A stretch of DNA of 11,741 nucleotides from assembly GCA_963609725.1 (NCBI GenBank), contig CAVDLI010000052.1, forward strand, positions 1-11,741. Reading direction: 5' to 3'. The position numbers and the translations under genes are program-made. The notes under the pieces are model-generated. The model saw only the letters and a program-made list of their open reading frames with translations. It did not search any database and was not told where the DNA came from. Positions 1-5,886 of the stretch are shown here, in pieces (the first letter of the stretch is position 1; every line of letters starts with the position of its first letter). The DNA is from UBA9732 sp963609725. Lineage in GTDB: Bacteria > Spirochaetota > Spirochaetia > Sphaerochaetales > Sphaerochaetaceae.

Positions 1-17
1 ATTTCGATTGACAAATT

Positions 18-56
18 AGCCACCGCTAGAGTGAAAACTTTGCGGTGGCTTTTTTT
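18..56 (+). terminator. Intrinsic terminator of an upstream plus-strand gene
   Basis: A perfect 9-bp GC-rich stem, AGCCACCGC (18-26) with GCGGTGGCT (42-50), encloses a 15-nt loop and is followed by a T run through 56. The T run lies only on the plus-strand 3' side, so it ends transcription of a plus-strand gene left of the window. A TAG at 17-19 in frame 2 could be that gene's stop, but too little sequence is present to say what it encodes. Confidence 0.88.
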
Positions 57-86
57 GAAAACATTCATAAAAACATTATTCATGAC

Positions 87-123
87 AGAGGTTTTTGCAA
101 AATGGGCAGTTCTAAAAACCTTT
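87..123. repeat. Intergenic repeat copy 1, inverted pair after the pseudouridine synthase gene
   Basis: AGAGGTTTTTGCAAAA (87-102) is followed by an inverted partner AAAAACCT (114-121), giving an 8-bp stem with a 17-nt loop. On the minus strand the unit reads GCCCATTTTGCAAAAACCTC, the clearest version of an element found in every larger intergenic gap here. It abuts the stop codon of the pseudouridine synthase gene and might act as its 3' hairpin, but no T run follows on the minus strand, so it is not a canonical terminator. Confidence 0.6.
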
Positions 124-862
124 AATGAACTTCGTTAAGAAAGAAATCCCAAAGAGTGTCTTGTGGAGGATTTGCAACAACATCTACTTTTTCACCTGAA
201 ACTGGGTGTATAAATGAGATTTGTCGTGAATGTAAGCATATTCCACCATCAGGATTAGAACGAGGAGCACCATATTTCAAATCTCCTTTAATATGTACTC
301 CGCAGGCAGCAAGTTGAGCGCGTATTTGGTGGTGACGACCAGTGAGAAGTTGTATTTCAAGTAAAACATAGTTGTCAGAGAAAGCAAGTTCTTTGTATCT
401 TAGACGAGCTTCTTGTAAAGAAGAAAGGCCACGGACACTAGGTCCTTTTCCTGTTTTTTCATTTGGTTTATACGCAAAACTCTTATTTTTTGCACTGTCT
501 CTATAAAGATAATGTCTAAGTTCTCCTTCTTTAGAGCCAAGACTTCTATCCACAATTGCCCAGTAAGTCTTATTAATTTCTCCGTCTTTGAACATTTTAT
601 TTAAGCGAGTAATCGCTTTATCTGTTCTTGCAAACATGACAGTTCCACTAGTGGGTCTATCTAGTCTGTGAGGAATTCCCAAAAAAACATTTCCGGGTTT
701 GTTGTATTTCTTCTTTAGATACTCTTTGACTTCATCGCCCAAAGTTCTATCTCCAGTTTTGTCTCCTTGCACAATCTCTCCAGGTAATTTGTTTACAATT
801 ATTATGTGATTGTCTTCATAGAGTATTCTATTTTCCAAATCTTCCATTAGGGCTTTCTCCAT
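122..862 (-). CDS. RluA-family RNA pseudouridine synthase
   Basis: Isomerises specific uridines to pseudouridine in structured RNA, probably rRNA, in the cytoplasm. The conserved RluA core is visible: PHRLDRPTSG contains the catalytic Asp (residue 68 from the chosen start), and TGRHHQIRAQLA lies at about 174-185, followed by the usual GDLKYG. There is no N-terminal S4 domain, so it belongs to the short RluA-like branch; the target uridine cannot be read from sequence. The ATG at 862 is preferred over the one at 892, because AGGAAAA lies directly before it while the upstream ATG sits in a TAATGTT repeat without a Shine-Dalgarno site; an ATG at 847 is also possible. From 862 the protein has 246 residues, a usual size for this branch. 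It is last in the probable parE-parC operon, 50 bp after parC. Confidence 0.9.
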   Translation of the reverse strand: MEKALMEDLENRILYEDNHIIIVNKLPGEIVQGDKTGDRTLGDEVKEYLKKKYNKPGNVFLGIPHRLDRPTSGTVMFARTDKAITRLNKMFKDGEINKTYWAIVDRSLGSKEGELRHYLYRDSAKNKSFAYKPNEKTGKGPSVRGLSSLQEARLRYKELAFSDNYVLLEIQLLTGRHHQIRAQLAACGVHIKGDLKYGAPRSNPDGGICLHSRQISFIHPVSGEKVDVVANPPQDTLWDFFLNEVH

Positions 863-887
863 TTTTCCTGTTGTCTCTCTTTTAGAT

Positions 888-915
888 AACATTACACAAC
901 ATTACTTGAACATTA
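888..915 (-). repeat. Triple TAATGTT repeat at the parC / pseudouridine synthase junction
   Basis: TAATGTT occurs three times on the minus strand (915-909, 904-898, 894-888), 11 and 10 bp apart. The first copy contains the parC stop codon and the third contains an upstream in-frame ATG of the next gene. No function is known. Near-helical spacing could suggest a protein-binding site, or it may be a chance result of AT-rich sequence. Confidence 0.4.
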
Positions 916-3069
916 TTCTACATCATCAAACAGGCCCGGAAGCTCATTGGAAGAGGAATTCTTTGAGCTTGAAGATGGAGACTTTTGCCCAGAAATATTG
1001 CTATTAACTGAAGCTCGTTCCAAACTATTGCTATTATTTTGTCCTAAACCTTGTTCAAAACTATGGCCTAATTCTTTTTTTACACCACTTTTTTCTTCTT
1101 CTAGAGACTCTTCTGGGCTATCATTTTCAATATTATCTTTAGATGTAGCTACAGCTTTGCAAGGCTTTATTCTAATGGAAGCAATCTCCTTCTTTTCAAT
1201 TAGAACACCCCCTGCCTTTGCACCTTTGATTCTATAATCAGAGAAATGGAAAGTGGACTCTTTTCGTCTTGAAGGATTTTTGTATGTAATAGTGACTTCT
1301 GCATTATCAAGCACAGAAAGTTTTTTAAGTGCATAAGTTGCAGGGTCAGGCAAAAGCTCATACGGCTTGTTAAGAATAAAACCAGAAAGCTTACAACGTT
1401 TTATATACGAAGCTTTATTTTCTTTATTTTGGTAAATTACAGAGAACACAACATTTTCAAGACTATCTTTGTCAGCAAGAGAGCAGTACACAATATCTTT
1501 ACCAACAAAAACGCGGTCTTGAACAGTCGTGCAATAGTACGTGCCACTCTTTTGAATTACAAGAATTTTGTCAAACTCAGACACCTTAAACAGCACATTG
1601 CCCGTTTTAACATTTGTTCCAAGATATCCAGTTTGACTGTCGTACCTGAAATCAATATCACGCTTGGCAACTTCTTTGATATCAATAATATTAAAGTCCG
1701 ATATCTCTGTCTTTCGCTTATGAAGGTCATTGTCAAGTTCGCCTTTAATGTCTTTTAATACACCAATAGAATATTCAGCAAGATGTCCCAAGTTGTATTC
1801 GACAGATTTAATATCATCATTTATTTGATCTATTTCTTGGTGGTTTTTCTCAATATCAAAAAGAGAAATTCTTCTGATTGGAATTTTCAAAAGTTTTTCA
1901 ACATCATCATCTGATACTTCTCTAACAAGTTGCTCCCTGTAAGGTTCAAAACCATCTTTAACAGCTTTTGATACAGCCTCTTGAGTTCTCTTTTGTTCAA
2001 TACGTTTATAAATACGTTCTTCTACAAAAATTCTCTCAAGCGTACGATAGTGTAGTTTATCATAAAGGTGGCCTTTTTCTACTTCAAGTTGGGCTTTTGA
2101 GACATCAATTATGTGTTTTGCATGATAATTAACTATGTCAGATACAGTGCAAACATGAGGTAATTTGTCTTTAATAACAAGACAGTTAACTGAAATCTTT
2201 TGCTCGCAAAGAGTATATGCATATAATGCATCTACAATATCCTTTGTGTATGTGCCTTTTGCTAAAGAAATTTCAATATTTACTTTATCCGCTGTAAAGT
2301 CGCTTACGCTTTGGATTTTAAGGCGTCCTTTCTTTATAGCATCTTCTATAGAGTGAATCATGCTTTCACTGTCAACTCCAAAAGGAAGCTCTTCAATAAT
2401 TATCTTTTTTGCATTAGAAGTATCAAGTTTTGCTCTTATAGCAACGCTTCCAAGCCCATCTTGGTAGTCTGAAACATCCATGATGCCACCACCAGGAAAG
2501 TCTGGATACAATGTGAAAGGTTCTCCTTTAATTGCAGCTATTTGGGCATCAATAACTTCAAGTGCATTGTGAGGAAGTATTTTTGTTGACATCCCAACAG
2601 CAATACCTTCTGTGCCTTGAATTAAGACTACTGGAATTTTTGCAGGAAAAGAAACAGGTTCTTTGCCTCTTCCGTCATAAGATTCTACATAATTTGTTAT
2701 TTCTGGGTTGTATAAGACCTTTTTTGCAAAAGGAAGTAGACGGCACTCAATATAACGGGCAGCAGCAGCGCCATCGCCTGTCATAAAGTTTCCAAAATTA
2801 CCCTGTTTTTCTATGAAAAGGTCACAGTTTGCAAGATTTACAAGTGCACTATATATTGATGCATCTCCGTGTGGATGATAGTGCATTGTAGAACCTACAA
2901 CGTTTGCAACTTTGTTAAAACGGCCATCATCCATTTCTATGAGAGTATGTAAAATACGCCTTTGAACCGGTTTAAGACCGTCTTCAATATCTGGAATTGC
3001 TCTATCCTTGATTACATAGGAGGCATATTCTATAAAATTTCTTCTAAAAATTTCTTTTGCGTTTGCCAT
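913..3069 (-). CDS. parC: DNA topoisomerase IV subunit A (ParC)
   Basis: The DNA-breaking and rejoining subunit of a type IIA topoisomerase, which works as a ParC2ParE2 tetramer to decatenate daughter chromosomes. The N-terminal breakage-reunion domain shows GLKPVQRRIL (31-40), YHPHGDAS (64-71) and AARYIECRL with catalytic Tyr106 preceded by Arg105. A long helical stretch (about 320-450) forms the coiled-coil tower. The C-terminal region (about 470-640) looks like a short beta-pinwheel, and the full GyrA box QRRGGKG is absent, which with the parE neighbour favours topoisomerase IV over gyrase A. The last 60 or so residues are a low-complexity Ser/Asn/Glu tail ending LPGLFDDVE. The positions matching E. 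coli ParC Ser80 and Glu84 are Ala70 and Ser74. At 718 residues it is slightly shorter than E. coli ParC. Start is set by a strong GGAGG site. A divergent GyrA is the less likely alternative. Confidence 0.93.
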   Translation of the reverse strand: MANAKEIFRRNFIEYASYVIKDRAIPDIEDGLKPVQRRILHTLIEMDDGRFNKVANVVGSTMHYHPHGDASIYSALVNLANCDLFIEKQGNFGNFMTGDGAAAARYIECRLLPFAKKVLYNPEITNYVESYDGRGKEPVSFPAKIPVVLIQGTEGIAVGMSTKILPHNALEVIDAQIAAIKGEPFTLYPDFPGGGIMDVSDYQDGLGSVAIRAKLDTSNAKKIIIEELPFGVDSESMIHSIEDAIKKGRLKIQSVSDFTADKVNIEISLAKGTYTKDIVDALYAYTLCEQKISVNCLVIKDKLPHVCTVSDIVNYHAKHIIDVSKAQLEVEKGHLYDKLHYRTLERIFVEERIYKRIEQKRTQEAVSKAVKDGFEPYREQLVREVSDDDVEKLLKIPIRRISLFDIEKNHQEIDQINDDIKSVEYNLGHLAEYSIGVLKDIKGELDNDLHKRKTEISDFNIIDIKEVAKRDIDFRYDSQTGYLGTNVKTGNVLFKVSEFDKILVIQKSGTYYCTTVQDRVFVGKDIVYCSLADKDSLENVVFSVIYQNKENKASYIKRCKLSGFILNKPYELLPDPATYALKKLSVLDNAEVTITYKNPSRRKESTFHFSDYRIKGAKAGGVLIEKKEIASIRIKPCKAVATSKDNIENDSPEESLEEEKSGVKKELGHSFEQGLGQNNSNSLERASVNSNISGQKSPSSSSKNSSSNELPGLFDDVE

Positions 3070-3074
3070 GTTTT

Positions 3075-3080
3075 ACCTCC
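3075..3080 (-). promoter_or_regulatory. Shine-Dalgarno site of parC
   Basis: GGAGGT on the minus strand lies 5 nt before the parC ATG (3069-3067) and immediately after the parE stop TAA (3083-3081). It fixes the parC start and shows that parC is translated from the parE transcript. Confidence 0.9.
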
Positions 3081-4916
3081 TTATACCAAGTTTTCCATTA
3101 TGAAATCACGCCTTTCCGGAGTGTTTTTGCCCATGTAAAAATTCATAGCCTTTTTTGCTTCTGCAAGACTGTCTATTGTCACTGGAATAAGGCGCATATC
3201 TTCTCCAATAAATTGTCCAAACTCTTTTGCCGATATTTCTCCCAATCCTTTGAAACGAGTGACTTCTGAGCCTCTTATTTGACGCATCATGTTATCTCGC
3301 TCTTCTTCTGAATAACAGTAAGTAGTAACATTTTTATTTCGTACTCTAAAGAGAGGTGTGTCTAAAATCCAAACTCTAGAGGCATTAATTAAGTCTTCAA
3401 AGTAGCTCAAAAAGTAAGTTAGGAGCAAAATTCTAATGTGAAAGCCGTCAATATCGGCATCAGTTGCAAAAATTACTTTGCCATATCGCAGGCCTTCAAG
3501 TCCGTTTTCAATTCCAAGTGCTGCCATGACGTTGTAAAGCTCAGCATTTTTATACATGTCGCTCATTGACATTCCATTTGTATTAAGAGGTTTTCCTCTA
3601 AGACTAAAAACAGCTTGTGTCATTACGTCTCGTGCTGTATTAAGAGTTCCGGACGCAGAATCGCCCTCTGTTAAGAAAATCATGGAACGTTCGCCCATGT
3701 CTGCATGCGGGCCGGTTTGTCCCAAATGGAATTTACAATCTTTTAGTTTTGGAATGTTAATTGAAATCTTTTTTGCGTTCTCTTTTGCAATTTTTTTGAC
3801 CTCTGTGAGTTTTTTTCTAATATTCTCATTGGTCAGAATTTTTTGGTTGAGAAGTTGCGCTTCTTCTGGATTTTTGTGCAAGAAATCAATTATTGCTTCT
3901 TTGACTTCATTGATAATTGGCATACGGACTTCTGTATTGCCAAGTTTGTTTTTTGTTTGGCTTTCAAAAACCGGAGTTTGTACTTTAATTGCAATAGCAC
4001 CAACAATGCCTTCTCTTACATCTTGCGGTGCCCATTGTGGCTTTTTGAAAAATTCTTTAACACCAGCAAGAATGCCTTCTTTGAATGCGGCTTGGTGCGT
4101 TCCTCCATCACTTGTGTACTGTCCATTTACATAAGAAAAATAAGTTTCTCCGCTGTACTCCCTTGTGTGAGTGAAAGCAAACTCCAAAGTCTTTCCTCTG
4201 TAATGAATTATTTGATAAATACCATTGTCTTCAACTTCTTTATCAAGTAAATCTAAAAGGCCGTGTTGGCTCTTGAAAATTCTCTTGTTGTAATCAAGTG
4301 TTAGTCCTGTATTAAGATAACAATAGTTGTTAAGCCTTTTTACTATAAAGTCATCATTAAATTGGTATTGTCCAAAGATTTGAGAGTCTGGAATAAACTC
4401 TGTAAGAGTGCCATTTGGCTCTGTTGTGACTCCTTCGTGTTGTTCTGTTAAAAGCCCTTGCTTAAAGAATGCTTCAAAATAGTGTCCATCTCTAAAAGAT
4501 TTAACATGAAACCAAGAGCTTAGAGCATTGACAGCTTTTGTTCCAACTCCGTTAAGTCCCACACTAAATTGGAAGACATCGTCATTATATTTAGCACCTG
4601 TGTTTATTTCAGATACACAATCTATGACTTTCCCCAAAGGTATTCCACGTCCATGGTCACGAACGCTTACTTTATTATCTTCCAGCTTTATGATTATGCG
4701 GTTACCACAGCCCATAATGAACTCATCTATACTGTTGTCAATGACTTCTTTCATTAAAACATAAATTCCATCATCTACATGAGTTCCATTGCCAAGACGT
4801 CCAATGTACATTCCGGGTCTAAGTCTTATGTGCTCTAGAGGAGACATTGTTTTTACTGAGTCTTCATCATATATTGGTTTGTTTGGGTTACTTTTATTTA
4901 GTATTTTGTCTGCCAT
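3081..4916 (-). CDS. parE: DNA topoisomerase IV subunit B (ParE)
   Basis: The ATP-hydrolysing subunit of topoisomerase IV, which pairs with ParC encoded 11 bp downstream. GHKL ATPase motifs appear in order: EVIDNSIDE (57-65), DHGRGIP (87-93, with His where GyrB usually has Asn), GLNGVG (120-125) and the QTK loop at 320-322 at the end of the transducer domain. The TOPRIM domain follows with LTEGDSASG (Glu417), RGKPLN (440-445) and DADID (Asp486, Asp488, Asp490), then RFKGLGE (554-560). At 611 residues it lacks the large insert of proteobacterial GyrB and matches ParE size. GyrB is the main alternative, but the partner lacks a GyrA box. There is no Shine-Dalgarno site before the ATG; a TATAAT lies 7 nt upstream, which suggests a leaderless transcript. 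A 126-bp gap with hairpins separates it from yhhN, so it probably has its own promoter. Confidence 0.93.
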   Translation of the reverse strand: MADKILNKSNPNKPIYDEDSVKTMSPLEHIRLRPGMYIGRLGNGTHVDDGIYVLMKEVIDNSIDEFIMGCGNRIIIKLEDNKVSVRDHGRGIPLGKVIDCVSEINTGAKYNDDVFQFSVGLNGVGTKAVNALSSWFHVKSFRDGHYFEAFFKQGLLTEQHEGVTTEPNGTLTEFIPDSQIFGQYQFNDDFIVKRLNNYCYLNTGLTLDYNKRIFKSQHGLLDLLDKEVEDNGIYQIIHYRGKTLEFAFTHTREYSGETYFSYVNGQYTSDGGTHQAAFKEGILAGVKEFFKKPQWAPQDVREGIVGAIAIKVQTPVFESQTKNKLGNTEVRMPIINEVKEAIIDFLHKNPEEAQLLNQKILTNENIRKKLTEVKKIAKENAKKISINIPKLKDCKFHLGQTGPHADMGERSMIFLTEGDSASGTLNTARDVMTQAVFSLRGKPLNTNGMSMSDMYKNAELYNVMAALGIENGLEGLRYGKVIFATDADIDGFHIRILLLTYFLSYFEDLINASRVWILDTPLFRVRNKNVTTYCYSEEERDNMMRQIRGSEVTRFKGLGEISAKEFGQFIGEDMRLIPVTIDSLAEAKKAMNFYMGKNTPERRDFIMENLV

Positions 4917-4923
4917 AACGATG

Positions 4924-4929
4924 ATTATA
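4924..4929 (-). promoter_or_regulatory. Candidate -10 box of parE
   Basis: A perfect TATAAT lies on the minus strand 7 nt before the parE ATG. A -35 is poor (TTGTAG, 20 bp upstream). If used, transcription would begin at or within a base or two of the start codon. The box may be chance in AT-rich sequence. Confidence 0.4.
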
Positions 4930-4990
4930 TCAAATATTTGGCTTTTTCGCTACAAATGAGGGATTTGCGAACATCATTTGTAAAATGTTT

Positions 4991-5039
4991 TTGAGAGGTT
5001 TTTGAATAACCTCTCAAGCCCATTTTTACAGAAACCTCT
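4991..5039. repeat. Intergenic repeat copy 2, with two competing hairpins between yhhN and parE
   Basis: TTGAGAGGTT (4991-5000) and AACCTCTCAA (5008-5017) form a perfect 10-bp stem with a 7-nt loop. AGAGGTTTTTG (4994-5004) can instead pair with CAGAAACCTCT (5029-5039), with 10 of 11 positions matched. The stretch from 5018 to 5039 (GCCCATTTTTACAG then AAACCTCT) matches copy 1 read on the minus strand. It follows the yhhN stop by a few bases and may help end that transcript, but lacks an immediate T run on either strand. Confidence 0.6.
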
Positions 5040-5042
5040 ATT

Positions 5043-5720
5043 TTATAGAATTTGAAGAAGTAACATCCCAAGAACAATCAGCGTTTGGCCGGCAATATAT
5101 GTTGTCATAACTGTCATTTGTCCAAAAAGTGGCATTCTGACAAGTCTTCTTTCAATACAGTAATCAGAAAAACAAAATAGTGATACTCCAAAAAGAGAGA
5201 TAAGAGTTGCAATAGCTTTAGTGCCATTGTTAAAAGTACTTGCTACAACAACTGCCAAAATTGAAAGAGCCCAAGAATATGGAAGAAGTTTTGGAGCATA
5301 ACGCCTTGGCCCCAGCATAAGCTGTCTATACAAGCCATATTCACATAAAGCAACAATAAAAAAGGTTATTATTGCTAGTTTTAACGAATGCTCAACAGGT
5401 GCATTCTTAAACCATATTGAGTACATTATGTGTCCAATGAAAAAAAATCCCATTCCTGCATAAAAGAAATTTTTTGATTTATCGCGGGGAAATAGCAGTA
5501 AGATATCTCCCAAAGTATGAAACGACAAAGCTAAAATTGCAAATTCTTGGTAATTTTCAAATCGTAAATTTTCAGGTAAAAACATGAAATAAAGACCACA
5601 TAGCAATGGCATTAAAAAAGGCTTAGTCAATGCATATCCATGAGAGTCTTTTCTCTTTATAGCAACAAGGCAGCCTGTTACATCAATGACATAAATTGCC
5701 AACAACAACCACTTTTTCAC
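5043..5720 (-). CDS. YhhN/TMEM86-family membrane protein (lysoplasmalogenase-like)
   Basis: A polytopic inner-membrane protein of the YhhN family, whose animal member TMEM86B hydrolyses the vinyl-ether bond of lysoplasmalogens; the role of bacterial members is less certain. It has 225 residues, close to the family size, with about seven or eight hydrophobic segments. Family landmarks are visible: KP near residue 33, ALSFHTLGDILLL (about 63-75), FFIGH (about 93-97), a Ser-Asp in CFSDYC (about 183-188) and YIAGQTLIVLG near the C-terminus. The conserved polar residues inside membrane segments are the presumed active site. The start is GTG at 5720, supported by GAGGTG 5 nt upstream; an ATG just before it runs into TGA at once. 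It diverges from leuS and has its own candidate promoter. It is upstream of parE on the same strand with no evident functional link. Confidence 0.82.
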   Translation of the reverse strand: MKKWLLLAIYVIDVTGCLVAIKRKDSHGYALTKPFLMPLLCGLYFMFLPENLRFENYQEFAILALSFHTLGDILLLFPRDKSKNFFYAGMGFFFIGHIMYSIWFKNAPVEHSLKLAIITFFIVALCEYGLYRQLMLGPRRYAPKLLPYSWALSILAVVVASTFNNGTKAIATLISLFGVSLFCFSDYCIERRLVRMPLFGQMTVMTTYIAGQTLIVLGMLLLQIL

Positions 5721-5742
5721 GTCTTCACCTCATGTAAACTCA

Positions 5743-5770
5743 ACTATAAACTCAACCATGTGTAAAACAA
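5743..5770 (-). promoter_or_regulatory. Candidate promoter of the yhhN-like gene
   Basis: On the minus strand TTGTTT (5770-5765), a 16-bp spacer and TATAGT (5748-5743) resemble a sigma-70 promoter, with a leader of about 15 nt. The -10 lies inside a tandem repeat of TAAACTCAAC (5735-5744 and 5747-5756 read on the plus strand). Confidence 0.5.
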
Positions 5771-5796
5771 TTTGAACATAACAAAGATACATAAGG

Positions 5797-5820
5797 CAAG
5801 CTCATTTTGCAAAAACCTCA
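5797..5820 (+). repeat. Intergenic repeat copy 3 between yhhN and leuS
   Basis: CAAGCT (5797-5802) followed by CATTTTGCAAAAACCTCA matches copy 1 over almost its whole length. It lies upstream of the yhhN promoter candidate on one side and 66 bp before the leuS start on the other. Here there is no inverted partner. Confidence 0.6.
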
Positions 5821-5844
5821 TTGAAAAATATTACAACAGTTGCG

Positions 5845-5883
5845 ACATATTGATTGAAAACATCAATGTAATTAACATATTGA
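5845..5883 (+). promoter_or_regulatory. leuS upstream region: weak promoter candidate, dyad and direct repeat
   Basis: TTGATT (5850-5855), a 17-bp spacer and TAACAT (5873-5878) form a weak sigma-70-like pair whose predicted start point is at or next to the leuS ATG. Overlapping it are an inverted repeat ATTGAT/ATCAAT (5849-5854 and 5862-5867) and a direct repeat ACATATTGA (5845-5853 and 5875-5883). No T-box leader is present: the gap is too short and lacks its motifs. Start signals here are only suggestive. Confidence 0.3.
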
Positions 5884-5886
5884 AGC

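Noticed and set aside
61..121. Intrinsic terminator of the parE-parC operon
   Set aside because: A hairpin follows the stop codon, but no T run follows it on the minus strand, so it is recorded as a repeat and not as a terminator.
3556..4134. Plus-strand open frame of 192 codons
   Set aside because: It is antisense to the conserved parE sequence and shows no family resemblance; parE motifs cover the same bases.
5721..5886. T-box leader before leuS
   Set aside because: The gap is only 166 bp, contains no specifier loop, T-box sequence or terminator, and holds the divergent yhhN promoter.
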